Positions 40,755 through 50,020 of a stretch of 64,000 bases of DNA are shown in pieces. The notes under the pieces were generated by a model that was not told the DNA's origin, made no database searches, and saw only the letters and a program-made list of their open reading frames with translations. Where the stretch lies: the NCBI GenBank assembly GCA_002350525.1, contig DEFA01000036.1, positions 79,797-143,796 on the forward strand. Reading direction: 5' to 3'. The DNA is from Lachnospiraceae bacterium UBA2864 (lineage in GTDB: Bacteria; Bacillota; Clostridia; Lachnospirales; Lachnospiraceae). Both the position numbers and the translations under genes were made by a program. Numbering within the stretch: the first letter of the stretch is position 1; each line of letters starts with the position of its first letter.

Positions 40755-41432
40755 GTGAAGAGGAAGATGAGTCGCTCGAATATGATCATCCTGGGTATAA
40801 GCATAGTCTTTCACCTGATGACGTATTTCGGAACCAGGATTTTTACCAAAGAGTTATATCACTATGATATGACCACAAAGATTGATAATTACATTCCGGT
40901 CCTTCCGTGGACCATAATCATTTACTGGGGATGTTATCTATATTGGCTGATCAATTATCTGCTCGGATTTACTCAGGACGAAATGGAAGCCAGACATTTC
41001 ATACTTGCAGATCTTTTTGCAAAGGTTGTATGTTTTTTCTGTTTTGTATGTATTCCGACAACAAATGTCAGGCCGATAGTCATGAATACGGATATTTTTA
41101 ACAGGGGACTTCTGTTTTTATATAAGCTTGATTCGGCGGACAATCTGTTCCCATCAATTCATTGCCTTACAAGCTGCTTTTCCATTATAGCTATTAGAAG
41201 ACAAAGCTCGGTTCCGAAGTGGTATAAGGTGTTATCTTTTATAATAACGCTTTTTGTTTTCGTATCGGTACTTACACTGAAACAGCATGTTATAGCGGAT
41301 GTTATCGGAGCAATAGTCCTTGCGGAATTCAGTTACTGGATTACGGGACTGAAGAAGAACAGAGCGACTGTTATGCAAAAGAAACCGGCAATCAAGTCAT
41401 TTGTCGAAAATGTTCCTTTGGACAGAACTTAA
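40755..41432 (+). CDS. PAP2-family membrane phosphatase
   Basis: A 225-residue protein with about five to six membrane helices and the PAP2 (phosphatidic acid phosphatase/acid phosphatase) marks: LFPSIHC (the SxxH-type motif 2) and KQHVIADVIGAI (motif 3 with catalytic His and Asp). Motif 1 is weak (NVRP region). Substrates of this family are lipid phosphates or undecaprenyl pyrophosphate. The start is a GTG at 40755 after AAGGGG. It is a single gene, ended by a terminator at 41458-41500. Confidence 0.8.
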   Translation: MKRKMSRSNMIILGISIVFHLMTYFGTRIFTKELYHYDMTTKIDNYIPVLPWTIIIYWGCYLYWLINYLLGFTQDEMEARHFILADLFAKVVCFFCFVCIPTTNVRPIVMNTDIFNRGLLFLYKLDSADNLFPSIHCLTSCFSIIAIRRQSSVPKWYKVLSFIITLFVFVSVLTLKQHVIADVIGAIVLAEFSYWITGLKKNRATVMQKKPAIKSFVENVPLDRT

Positions 41433-41457
41433 AAGTTGATCAGTGATCATTAAATAT

Positions 41458-41500
41458 AAAATCTTCGTATGGGTTTTCGGACCTGTACGAAGATTTTTTT
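41458..41500 (+). terminator. Rho-independent terminator before sbcDC
   Basis: AAATCTTCGTA (41459-41469) pairs with TACGAAGATTT (41486-41496), followed by T residues to 41500. Confidence 0.9.
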
Positions 41501-41549
41501 AATGGTTTGTGCTAATATAATTTTATTAAATTACGGAAAGGAGTCGGAT

Positions 41550-42686
41550 ATGAAATATATACATTTATCGGATCTTCACCTTGGTAAGAGGGTGAATGAA
41601 TTCTCTATGATAGAAGATCAAAGATATATTCTCAAAGAGATTCTTACGATTATAAAAGAAGAGCGTCCTGACTTTGTTATTATAGCGGGGGATGTCTATG
41701 ATAAGTCCGTTCCGTCAGAGGAAGCCATGCAGCTATGGGATGAATTTCTTATAAGGCTGGCGGAGAAAAAAGTTGAAGTTTTTGCTATAAGCGGTAATCA
41801 TGACTCGGCAGTACGTTTTGCCGATCACAGCATGCTTGTGGAAAGTACGGGAATACATCTGTCTCCGACTTATAACGGGGAAGCAAAGCATTTCACCGTC
41901 TCCGATGAATACGGAAAGGCAAATATATATCTGCTTCCTTTTATAAAGCCTGCTGTTATGCGAAGTATCTTTCCGGAGGAGACTATTTCGGATTATACGG
42001 ATGCTGTACGAATTGCGGTAGAGCACATGGATATAGATGAGTCTGAGAGGAACATCCTTGTGGCGCATCAGTTTGTAACAGGGGCTGCAAGATGTGAATC
42101 CGAAGATGTGGTGGTAGGAGGACTCGATAATGTCGATTCATCGGTGTTTGACAAGTTTGACTATGTTGCTCTCGGACATATACACGGAAAACAGAGGATA
42201 GGAAGAGATACAGTAAGATACTGCGGAACTCCGTTAAAATATTCTTTTTCTGAGAAAGACCATGTTAAATCAGTGACAATTGTGGAAATGGGCAAGAAGG
42301 GGGAAAACGTGATAAGAGAGAGGGTTCTCACTCCTCTTCATGATATGAGAGAGATAAGAGGAGCTTATTCGGAACTCATGCTGAAAGAAAACTATGAAGG
42401 TACGGCAACCGACGATTACATACATGTAGTACTTACCGATGAGATGGATGTTCCGAATGCAATGGATAATCTACGTGTAGTATATAGAAATATCATGAAG
42501 CTCAGCTATGATAATAAGAGAACAAGACTAAGACAGGACCTCACGAATGTTTCGGATGCTGAGATGAAAACACCGATAGAACTGTTCAGTGAATTCTATG
42601 AGAAGCAGAATAATCAGGAAATGACGGAAAGACAGAGAGAATTTGTTTCGGATTGTATCAATGTCATATGGGAGGAAAATGTATGA
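41550..42686 (+). CDS. sbcD: Exonuclease subunit SbcD
   Basis: A 378-residue Mre11-type nuclease subunit that with SbcC opens DNA hairpins and trims double-strand ends. Metallophosphoesterase motifs lie in order: DLHLG, GDVYD, GNHD, a later His in LVAHQF and GHIHGKQ. The start ATG at 41550 follows GAAAGGAG; earlier in-frame starts lie inside the preceding terminator. The gene overlaps sbcC by 4 bp (ATGA), so the two subunits are translationally coupled. Confidence 0.94.
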   Translation: MKYIHLSDLHLGKRVNEFSMIEDQRYILKEILTIIKEERPDFVIIAGDVYDKSVPSEEAMQLWDEFLIRLAEKKVEVFAISGNHDSAVRFADHSMLVESTGIHLSPTYNGEAKHFTVSDEYGKANIYLLPFIKPAVMRSIFPEETISDYTDAVRIAVEHMDIDESERNILVAHQFVTGAARCESEDVVVGGLDNVDSSVFDKFDYVALGHIHGKQRIGRDTVRYCGTPLKYSFSEKDHVKSVTIVEMGKKGENVIRERVLTPLHDMREIRGAYSELMLKENYEGTATDDYIHVVLTDEMDVPNAMDNLRVVYRNIMKLSYDNKRTRLRQDLTNVSDAEMKTPIELFSEFYEKQNNQEMTERQREFVSDCINVIWEENV

Positions 42687-45445
42687 GACCTATAAATATA
42701 AAAATGTCTGCATTCGGTCCTTATGCTGATGTAACCGAGATTGATGCATCCAAACTGGGTGAAAAAGGATTATATCTTATTACGGGAGATACGGGTGCGG
42801 GTAAGACAACCATATTCGATGCCATATGTTTTGTATTATTCGGAGAACCCAGCGGAAGGAACAGAGAAGTTTCCATGTTCCGTTCGAAATATGCGAGACC
42901 CGAAACCCCAACAGAAGTTGAAATGCTTTTTTCACATGCGGGTAAAGAATACTTCGTAAAAAGAAATCCTGAATATATGCGTCCTTCAAAAAAGGGAGAT
43001 AAATACACAAAACAGGTTGCCGGTGCTGAACTTCATATGCCGGACGGACGGGTTATAACTAAGGTATCGGATGTAAATAAGGCGGTAGAAGAACTTCTTG
43101 GATTTAATAAGAATCAGTTTTCGCAGATGGCCATGCTTGCACAGGGTGATTTCCTAAAACTGCTCCTGGCTGATACGAAAGAGAGAATGGAGATTTTCAG
43201 GAAACTTTTTAATACTGAGCCTTATCAGAGGCTTCAGGATATGCTTCATGAAAAATATAGGGATACGGAAAGTAAAGTTTCCGATGGCAGAAAAAGTATA
43301 AAGCAATACATAAACGGTATAGAGGCAGATAAGGATGATGTGCTGTCACTTGAAGTGGAAAAAGCAAAGAAGGGAGAACTTCTTACGGATGACGTAAAGA
43401 TTCTTCTTGATAAACTTATAACTAAAGATAAGTCCGTCAGGGAGAAACTTAATACGGAATCCCAAAAGATAACCCGGGAACTGGAGACGGTTAATGCTAA
43501 TTTAGGTGCTGCGGGAGAACTCGAGAAAAACAAAAAGGAGATAGAAAATACACACATTTCCCTGGAAGAGAAATTAAAAGTACTTGAGCAGTATAAGATA
43601 TCAGTAAGTGAGACTGAAAAAGCTTTAAAAGATAAAGCAGAACTCGAAGATGCGGCACGTAAGATAGAACATGATCTTCCTGAATATGAAAGAGCAGAAA
43701 CAGTAAAGAGGGAAATAACCGTACTTGAAGAAGATATCAAAACTTTGTCAGAAAGAGTAACTGCAGGTGAAGAGAAAGTGGCTTCACTTGAAAAACATAT
43801 CAGAGATATGAAGAACGAACTGTCTTCACTTGGAGATACAGGGGCTGAATTGGTAAAACAGAAAGGTGAGAAAGAAAGTTGTGAAGAAGCAATAGTAAAG
43901 ATTGAAAAACTATCTGAAGAATACGATAAGTATGCCGCTCAGAAGATTAAGCTTACAAAAGCGCAGGAAAAGTATCGTAAAGACGATGCAGCATTTAATG
44001 AGATCAATAATATGTACGAAGCTATGGAACAGCGGTACAGAGACGGACAAGCCGGCATAATTGCTTCAAGGCTTATAGAAGGTGAACCGTGTCCGGTATG
44101 CGGTTCTGTAACACATCCGAAGAAAGCATGTCTTACGGAGGATATACCTTCAGAGGAAGCTTTGAAAGATGCTAAGCAGAAATCCGAAAAGGCACGAGGA
44201 AACAGAGAAAAGAGTTCGGAAGCTGCAAGTGGAGAGAACAAAGTATTTATTACTTTGGAAGAATCTCTCAGGAAAAATGCTCTGGATATATTAGATACGG
44301 ATAATATAGATATACTTACCGATAGAATATCCGAAGAAAGAATAAGACTTCAGGAAAAACTCAATGATCTGCAGGAAAAAATCGGAAAAGAAGAGAAGAA
44401 TCTGTCCAGAAAAAAGGAGCTGGATGAATGTATTCCGGGTGAAGAAGAAAAGCTTAAGGCTCTGAATCAGAAAGCAGATATAGATAAGAATGCCAGAACA
44501 GAAAAAGAATCCGTAAAGAAAGAGAAAGAGAGTAATCTATCAGATATAATAAATAAGCTGGCATATAAGGATAAGAAATCTGCAGAAAAGGATATGAGAA
44601 GATTCAGGGAAGATGCTGAGAAGCTCCAGTCGGCTTATGATAAAGCAAAGAATAAGTATGATGAGCAGAATAAACATGTGGAGGAACTCAGAACTAAGAT
44701 AATTACACTTGAAGCGACCATTAAGAATTCCGAAGAATATGATATTGAAGAAATGCGTCATAAGCAGGAATTGCTTAACAATGAACATCAAGCAGTAGTT
44801 GATAACATAAGTGAAATATCGTCAAGGTTAAGAAACAATGAGACCGCGCTTAAAAATATAACAGAACAATCTGAGGCAATATCCGAAACGGAACGAGAAC
44901 TTCAATGGATAGGAGCTCTTGCGGATACGGCAAACGGACGTCTGAAGGAAAAAGATAAGATAATGCTTGAAACCTATATTCAGACGACATATTTTGACAG
45001 AATCATTCAGAGAGCGAATATCAGGCTTCTTAAAATGTCGGGAGCTCAGTATGAACTTATCAGAATGAAGGAATCAGCAGACGGAAGAAGTAAGAGCGGT
45101 CTGGATCTCGGAGTAATAGATCATTATAACGGTACAGAGAGAAGCGTTCGTACATTATCGGGAGGAGAATCCTTTATAGCATCTCTTTCACTTGCGCTCG
45201 GACTTTCAGATGAGATACAGGTTTCAGCCGGAGGAATCAGGATAGAAACACTATTTGTTGACGAAGGTTTCGGAACTCTTGATTCGGAGTCACTTGATAT
45301 GGCATACCGGGCACTTGCCGATCTTACCGAAGGTAACAAGCTGGTCGGTATAATATCTCATGTAGAGGAATTAAAAGACAGGATCGACAGACAGGTTGTG
45401 GTTAAAAAGGAAAAAAGCGGTGGAAGCCATATAGAGATCGTATGA
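42683..45445 (+). CDS. sbcC: Exonuclease subunit SbcC
   Basis: A 920-residue Rad50-type SMC ATPase. The N-terminal ATPase half has Walker A GDTGAGKT. Two long coiled coils (about 180-460 and 490-750) flank a zinc hook CPVCG at about residue 470. The C-terminal half has the signature LSGGESFIASLSLALGL and Walker B LFVDEGFGTLD. Together with SbcD it forms an ATP-dependent DNA-end nuclease. The start overlaps sbcD, with GGGAGG about 8 nt before the ATG. Confidence 0.95.
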   Translation: MRPINIKMSAFGPYADVTEIDASKLGEKGLYLITGDTGAGKTTIFDAICFVLFGEPSGRNREVSMFRSKYARPETPTEVEMLFSHAGKEYFVKRNPEYMRPSKKGDKYTKQVAGAELHMPDGRVITKVSDVNKAVEELLGFNKNQFSQMAMLAQGDFLKLLLADTKERMEIFRKLFNTEPYQRLQDMLHEKYRDTESKVSDGRKSIKQYINGIEADKDDVLSLEVEKAKKGELLTDDVKILLDKLITKDKSVREKLNTESQKITRELETVNANLGAAGELEKNKKEIENTHISLEEKLKVLEQYKISVSETEKALKDKAELEDAARKIEHDLPEYERAETVKREITVLEEDIKTLSERVTAGEEKVASLEKHIRDMKNELSSLGDTGAELVKQKGEKESCEEAIVKIEKLSEEYDKYAAQKIKLTKAQEKYRKDDAAFNEINNMYEAMEQRYRDGQAGIIASRLIEGEPCPVCGSVTHPKKACLTEDIPSEEALKDAKQKSEKARGNREKSSEAASGENKVFITLEESLRKNALDILDTDNIDILTDRISEERIRLQEKLNDLQEKIGKEEKNLSRKKELDECIPGEEEKLKALNQKADIDKNARTEKESVKKEKESNLSDIINKLAYKDKKSAEKDMRRFREDAEKLQSAYDKAKNKYDEQNKHVEELRTKIITLEATIKNSEEYDIEEMRHKQELLNNEHQAVVDNISEISSRLRNNETALKNITEQSEAISETERELQWIGALADTANGRLKEKDKIMLETYIQTTYFDRIIQRANIRLLKMSGAQYELIRMKESADGRSKSGLDLGVIDHYNGTERSVRTLSGGESFIASLSLALGLSDEIQVSAGGIRIETLFVDEGFGTLDSESLDMAYRALADLTEGNKLVGIISHVEELKDRIDRQVVVKKEKSGGSHIEIV

Positions 45446-45558
45446 TCCTTCCGTTTACGACATCATGTTAACATTTCACAACACATTTCGGATATAAACA
45501 GCATATAGGGCGTATTATATATAATGATTTTATATAATACTGAAAGAAGGAATTGGCG

Positions 45559-45897
45559 ATGTTTAAAAGTATGAGTGATTTTGCTTTATTTATCGGAGCG
45601 GTATTCTTTATATGTGCTGTTATAGCCTTAGTTATAGAAAAAGTTAGGACAAAGAGGCTGCTCAAGGTGTTCGAACAGGATAAGGATCTCATAAAGTTTT
45701 ATAAAAGTAAGTGGAGCAACGAGAATTTTCGTGTTGTAGGAATTATCATAATTTGTTATCTTATTATAGCGTGTGTTGGAGCGGTATTTAAATTGACAGC
45801 CGTTCTCATCATCGCGTCAATTGCACTTATTATCGCATATATCATTATTAATCTTAAGATGATGGCATATGTCGAAGAGAAGGTGCAAAATAAGTAA
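45559..45897 (+). CDS. Small membrane protein next to two-component system
   Basis: A 112-residue protein with three hydrophobic segments: about 8-26 and two close together at about 60-100. The start is the ATG at 45559, with GAAGGA 7 nt upstream. No family is recognised. It lies 18 bp before a response regulator gene whose partner kinase has no membrane segment, so this protein may serve as the membrane-bound sensor part; that is inference from gene order. Confidence 0.6.
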   Translation: MFKSMSDFALFIGAVFFICAVIALVIEKVRTKRLLKVFEQDKDLIKFYKSKWSNENFRVVGIIIICYLIIACVGAVFKLTAVLIIASIALIIAYIIINLKMMAYVEEKVQNK

Positions 45898-45915
45898 TAA
45901 ATCGAGGAATATGTT

Positions 45916-46602
45916 TTGATAATACAGATAGTTGAAGACGATAAAGCACTCAGTGATGGTATAGAGATTACCTTGTCAGACGGAAGTAATGAGTTTAAGA
46001 AGGAGCATACCATTCTGGATGCCAGAACAGGCTTCAGGAATTACGGTGAAGAAATAGCTCTCATTATACTCGATCTAAATCTGCCTGATGGGATAGGTTA
46101 TGATTATCTTAAATATGTACGTGAAAGCAGTAATGTGCCGGTGCTTATCCTGACCGCAAATGATATGGAGATGGATGAAGTTAAAGGCCTTACTATGGGA
46201 GCGGATGATTTCCTGACAAAGCCTTTCAGTCTTGCAGTGCTTCGTGCAAGGGTAAATGCACTTATCAGAAGAAGCAGTGCAGTAAAAGAGACAAAACCTT
46301 CAAACAGTCATATCTATACACTCGACGACATGGTTTTCGATTATGAGAAGCTTGTCTTTAAGAAAGGCGAGGAAGAACTCTTTTTAAGTGTTAACGAGCA
46401 GAGGTTATTAAAAATCTTTCTGGATAATAAGGGTATGGTACTTACACGTGATGCGCTTATCGACAGACTCTGGGGAAATGATGGAAACTTCGTTGAAGAA
46501 AATGCTCTTTCGGTTACGATAAACCGTCTCAGAAGTAAGATAGATACGGGAAAAGTTAAGCATATTAATACTGTATACGGGCAGGGATACAGATTTGAGT
46601 AG
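45916..46602 (+). CDS. OmpR-family response regulator
   Basis: A 228-residue regulator. The receiver domain has VEDD, the phosphoacceptor Asp in LIILDLNLPDG and the Lys in LTKPF. The winged helix in the C-terminal part (VNEQRLLKIFLDNKGMVLTRDALIDRLWG, ENALSVTINRLRSKI) binds DNA. The start is the TTG at 45916, 7 nt after GAGGA; the nearby ATG at 45911 is followed at once by a stop. It is co-transcribed with a histidine kinase 19 bp downstream. Confidence 0.9.
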   Translation: MIIQIVEDDKALSDGIEITLSDGSNEFKKEHTILDARTGFRNYGEEIALIILDLNLPDGIGYDYLKYVRESSNVPVLILTANDMEMDEVKGLTMGADDFLTKPFSLAVLRARVNALIRRSSAVKETKPSNSHIYTLDDMVFDYEKLVFKKGEEELFLSVNEQRLLKIFLDNKGMVLTRDALIDRLWGNDGNFVEENALSVTINRLRSKIDTGKVKHINTVYGQGYRFE

Positions 46603-46621
46603 ATTACGGTAAGGTACGGAT

Positions 46622-47479
46622 ATGTTTGAAAATAAAACTATTACCAGACTTGAAGAGATGCTGGATGCAGCAATTGAGGGGCGGTTCGAAGAGGAGAGTT
46701 TTGATGAGACGAGACTATCAAGGCTCGAATCAAGATGGAAAGAATTCCTCGGTACATCGGTTTTGTCCAATAAGAATCTGGAAAATGAAAGACACAGACT
46801 GGAAGAATTCATATCGGATATATCTCATCAGACTAAAACTCCGATGACTGTAATCAAGATGTATACAGAGCTTCTTAAGGAAGAAGTATCTCTCGGAAAT
46901 GATGCTTCGATTGAGAAAATCAGAAAGTATGCTGATGAGCTGAGTAAACAGAATGAGAGACTTGAATTTCTCATAGATTCTCTTACAAAGCTTTCACGAC
47001 TTGAGAACGGAACACTTGAAGTTGTAGCAAAGCATGATGAAGTCGGCCGGCTTATAAAGAATGCAATATCAGCTATTAAACCTAAAGCTTCTGCTAAGAA
47101 GATTACGATCAATTACCCGGCAGATACGGATAACAGGTCGCTTTTTGACATGAAATGGACGACAGAGGCGCTTCTTAATATCTTGGATAATGCGGTTAAG
47201 TATTCTCCGGAAGGCGGAAAGATAGATATAATCGTAGATGAATATGAGATGTATACCGCAATTCATGTTATCGATGAAGGACCTGGTATTAAAGAAGAGG
47301 ATATGGCAAAGATATTCGGAAGATTTTACAGGAGCAGCGAGGTTCAGCAAGAAGAGGGCGTAGGTATAGGCCTCTATCTTTCCCGTGAGATAATCGGTAA
47401 AGAAGACGGTTATATAATGGTTGTACCAAACAACAAAAGAACAGGCGGAGAGATTATAGTATATCTGAGAAATTGTTGA
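46622..47479 (+). CDS. Soluble sensor histidine kinase
   Basis: A 285-residue kinase with no membrane helix. The N-terminal 60 residues are charged and helical. The H-box is ISDISHQTKTPMTVIKMYTELL, the N-box NILDNAVKYSPEGG, the G1 box DEGPGI and the G2 box GVGIGLYLSREI. Related kinases of Clostridia carry two membrane helices before this region; here they are missing, which suggests that the signal comes from a separate membrane protein (the gene at 45559 is the nearest) or from the cytosol. Confidence 0.88.
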   Translation: MFENKTITRLEEMLDAAIEGRFEEESFDETRLSRLESRWKEFLGTSVLSNKNLENERHRLEEFISDISHQTKTPMTVIKMYTELLKEEVSLGNDASIEKIRKYADELSKQNERLEFLIDSLTKLSRLENGTLEVVAKHDEVGRLIKNAISAIKPKASAKKITINYPADTDNRSLFDMKWTTEALLNILDNAVKYSPEGGKIDIIVDEYEMYTAIHVIDEGPGIKEEDMAKIFGRFYRSSEVQQEEGVGIGLYLSREIIGKEDGYIMVVPNNKRTGGEIIVYLRNC

Positions 47480-47505
47480 CAAGAAAACTTGGCATGTGAT
47501 ATCAT
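47476..47505 (+). promoter_or_regulatory. Sigma-A promoter with extended -10 inside inverted repeat
   Basis: TTGACA (47476-47481), an 18-bp spacer and TATCAT (47500-47505), with TG at 47497-47498 making an extended -10. The -35 box lies in the left arm of a 20-bp inverted repeat and the -10 box mostly in its loop. Transcription should start at about 47512. Confidence 0.72.
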
Positions 47506-47528
47506 ATCCATGCCAAGTTTTCTTGTCA
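47477..47528. repeat. Perfect 20-bp inverted repeat around promoter
   Basis: Positions 47477-47496 and 47509-47528 are exact reverse complements, separated by 12 bp that include the palindrome TGATATCA. It lies between the kinase stop codon and the next gene. The expected transcription start falls in the right arm, so for this operon it acts as DNA. An operator for a dimeric regulator such as the XRE protein two genes on is one explanation. The lack of a U run argues against a plain terminator. Confidence 0.8.
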
Positions 47529-47539
47529 TGGAGGAACGT

Positions 47540-47863
47540 ATGGAAAAAGAAGAGATTATGGCTAAAAGCCGCCTGGATAACAAAAAAAGAGATGAGATGG
47601 AACAATATGTGTTTTATAAATCCGGTCAGGCTGCATGCGGTGCAGGGGCATTAGTGTGCGGTATTATTATGTTGCTCGATGCTGTTTTCAGTGACGGAAA
47701 GTCTATGGAGATATGGGCAATCTTTCTTGTGATGACTGGAACAATGCTCATTTTTAAATACAAGAAGCTTAAGAAAATATCTCAACTTATATTCGGTATT
47801 TCCGAACTTATAATTGCTGTTATCTTTCTTGTAATCTATGCTTATCAACTTATAAGAGGGTAA
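47540..47863 (+). CDS. Small membrane protein (DUF6442-like)
   Basis: A 107-residue protein. A charged N-terminus (EEIMAKSRLDNKKRDEMEQYVF) is followed by about three membrane helices (ACGAGALVCGIIMLLDAVF, WAIFLVMTGTMLIF, IFGISELIIAVIFLVIYAYQL). It resembles small proteins (DUF6442 type) that in Clostridia lie directly before an XRE regulator, as here. The start is the ATG at 47540, 4-5 nt after GGAGGA. Its stop overlaps the ATG of the XRE gene (TAATG), so the two are coupled. Confidence 0.72.
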   Translation: MEKEEIMAKSRLDNKKRDEMEQYVFYKSGQAACGAGALVCGIIMLLDAVFSDGKSMEIWAIFLVMTGTMLIFKYKKLKKISQLIFGISELIIAVIFLVIYAYQLIRG

Positions 47864-48075
47864 TGCTTATGGAAGATAGCCTTGTTCTGAAAAATCGTCT
47901 GAAGGAAGCAAGGACAGAGAAAGGAATATCGCAGGCTGAACTTGCTAAAATGGTTGGAGTTTCAAGAAATACCATCAGTTCCATAGAGACCGGACAGTTC
48001 AGCCCGACCGCAAAGCTTGCCCTTGTTTTATGTATTGCACTCGATAAGAAATTCGAGGAATTATTTTATTTTTAG
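47863..48075 (+). CDS. XRE-family transcriptional regulator
   Basis: A 70-residue helix-turn-helix protein of the short Cro/C1 type. It has RLKEARTEKGISQAELAKMVGVSRNTISSIETGQFSPT, then LALVLCIALDKKFEELFYF. The whole protein is one DNA-binding domain. An ATG at 47869 is an alternative start. The gene overlaps the preceding membrane protein gene by one base and precedes an ABC exporter. It probably controls this operon, with the large inverted repeat at 47477-47528 as a possible site. Confidence 0.9.
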   Translation: MLMEDSLVLKNRLKEARTEKGISQAELAKMVGVSRNTISSIETGQFSPTAKLALVLCIALDKKFEELFYF

Positions 48076-48101
48076 ATATTGGTTTAGTGGGAGAATGTAT
48101 T

Positions 48102-48830
48102 ATGTGTGAATTGCTTAGTATTAAATCTTTAAAAGGCTGGTATACTGAGGGGAAGAATGTTCTTAAAGGACTTGATCTTTCACTCGAGAAAAACAGTGTT
48201 ATAGGTCTTATAGGACTTAACGGCGCCGGAAAGACAACACTGATGAATATTATATGTGATCTTCATAAGGGCTATGACACAGACGAAATCAAAATGAACG
48301 GTAATATTGTCGGATTTAAAGATAAAGATTTTAAGAAGAGCAGATATATTGTGTTTTCTGAAGATGAGTCCTTCGGATATTTTACATTTGATGAATATCT
48401 GGCTTATGTTTTCAAAGCGTATAAGAAGAAGGCTGATGCAGAACTTGTAAAAGAACTTGTATCGCGTTTCGGTTTTGAAGAGCACAGACCTAAGCTTATA
48501 AAGGACCTTTCTCTCGGGAACCGCCGTAAGGCTTATCTTATAACGGGATTTGCATTAAGGCCGGAACTTCTTCTTTTGGATGAGCCGGTTAACGGTCTTG
48601 ATTTTAACAGTACTGAAACTCTTTATTCACTTATCAGCGGATATAAGAAGTACGGAACGGTTCTCTTTTCGTCACACATTCTCGAAAGCGTGACTCTTAC
48701 TTCGGATAAGGTCCTTGTGCTTGAAGATGGTGTTATATCCAAGGTTTATAACGGAAAAGATATTACATCCGAAAATATAAGAGCATCGCTTGAAACAGAT
48801 GCAGCAGACATTGATTCGGGGGATAAGTGA
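48102..48830 (+). CDS. ABC transporter ATPase
   Basis: A 242-residue single ABC domain. Walker A is GLNGAGKT, the signature is LSLGNRRKAYLITGFAL, Walker B is LLLLDEPVNGLD, and the switch His is in SSHILES. The chain is a little shorter than usual between Walker A and the signature. The start ATG at 48102 has GGGAG 8 nt upstream. It pairs with the permease gene that starts 1 bp after its stop. Substrate unknown; export of a peptide or toxic compound is typical for such XRE-led operons. Confidence 0.88.
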   Translation: MCELLSIKSLKGWYTEGKNVLKGLDLSLEKNSVIGLIGLNGAGKTTLMNIICDLHKGYDTDEIKMNGNIVGFKDKDFKKSRYIVFSEDESFGYFTFDEYLAYVFKAYKKKADAELVKELVSRFGFEEHRPKLIKDLSLGNRRKAYLITGFALRPELLLLDEPVNGLDFNSTETLYSLISGYKKYGTVLFSSHILESVTLTSDKVLVLEDGVISKVYNGKDITSENIRASLETDAADIDSGDK

Positions 48831-48831
48831 A

Positions 48832-49983
48832 ATGTATGAGATCTTATCAAGAAAACTGTTAGGTGAACGTTATAGAAGCGTTATAAAAAGCATAATTATT
48901 GCCGGAATACTCGCGGGTGGTCTCTCGGGAATAGATGTAAAACTGAATTTAGCTCAGAGTGTTCTTATAATTACAGTAATATTTATGTCGGGTACAATAG
49001 TGATACAGACAGCATCATCAAAGGATAACGCAAAATGTCTTAAGGGACTTTTTGCTATGCCTTATGATGAGAAGCGTACACTTTTCGAATATGTTGCGGT
49101 TATAGGATTATATACGCTGTTTACGAAAACAATACTTATACTGGGACTTCTTTTTGCATTTACTAAGCTGACACCGTATGACGGGATTAAAATGTTTCTC
49201 GCCTTTTTATATGCGCTGTTCGGAGGAATGTGCTTCTATGCATATAGAAAAAAGATTCCCGTGATATCGGTAATTCTTCTTATAGGTGCTGCAGCCGTTT
49301 CTTTTTTGCTTCCAAAGGGGATTTTTACATATATCGGACTTGCTGCTGCAGATATTATTGTGGTGCTCCTGTTTATGTTCTGTAAAATGGATGATTTCAG
49401 GGTGGATGAGTCGTCTGTGAAAATACGTACGGTTTCTGAAAAGAATACGGGTGTTAAGACTCCGGGATTTCTTATGCTCAGGTATCTTTTCAGATATCTT
49501 GTAGTTAATAAGGGGATATTTATCAATTCTCTTATAATAATTGCATTTGCCGTTTTTTTCTCATGGAACGGCGAAAAGTCGGGTTTTCCTATGGCAGTCG
49601 GTATGGCCATGGGACTTATATCTATCGGTTCTCAGATATCAACTGTTGTAAGTTCGAACAGACATCTTAAAGGTAAGATCGAATCTATGCCGGATAAGGT
49701 GAGGAGTTTTTATGCGCCTTATGCTGTGTTCTTATTTTGCTTTTTTCTTGTAAACTATGCGTTGTTCTTAACTGCCTATTTTATTATAAAAGGTGAGATA
49801 ATTCTGAAAGCTGTCATACTGGCACCTGTTTTTGCCGCAGAATGTGCGATCGGATATGCATTTCTGGAAGACAGATTTACACTTACCAATTGGAAGGCCG
49901 AACCGGATCTGTATCATCATCCGAGAAAATATATAGTGCCGGCTATTATATTATTGGAGGCAGCCCTTCTTTTTATGATATAA
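48832..49983 (+). CDS. ABC exporter permease
   Basis: A 383-residue protein with about ten hydrophobic helices and a short charged loop in the middle (about 195-220). No named permease family is obvious, but the size, the topology and the adjacency to an ABC ATPase gene (1 bp apart) make it the membrane subunit. Start ATG 48832; earlier in-frame codons lie inside the ATPase gene. It ends the operon; no clear terminator follows. Confidence 0.78.
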   Translation: MYEILSRKLLGERYRSVIKSIIIAGILAGGLSGIDVKLNLAQSVLIITVIFMSGTIVIQTASSKDNAKCLKGLFAMPYDEKRTLFEYVAVIGLYTLFTKTILILGLLFAFTKLTPYDGIKMFLAFLYALFGGMCFYAYRKKIPVISVILLIGAAAVSFLLPKGIFTYIGLAAADIIVVLLFMFCKMDDFRVDESSVKIRTVSEKNTGVKTPGFLMLRYLFRYLVVNKGIFINSLIIIAFAVFFSWNGEKSGFPMAVGMAMGLISIGSQISTVVSSNRHLKGKIESMPDKVRSFYAPYAVFLFCFFLVNYALFLTAYFIIKGEIILKAVILAPVFAAECAIGYAFLEDRFTLTNWKAEPDLYHHPRKYIVPAIILLEAALLFMI

Positions 49984-50020
49984 TATTTTCGTTGCCGTAA
50001 TTATGGTTTAGGGGGACGAG

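Noticed and set aside
47477..47528. Inverted repeat read simply as terminator of the kinase gene
   Set aside because: No U run follows the right arm, and the arms overlap a good promoter, so an operator or dual role is more likely.
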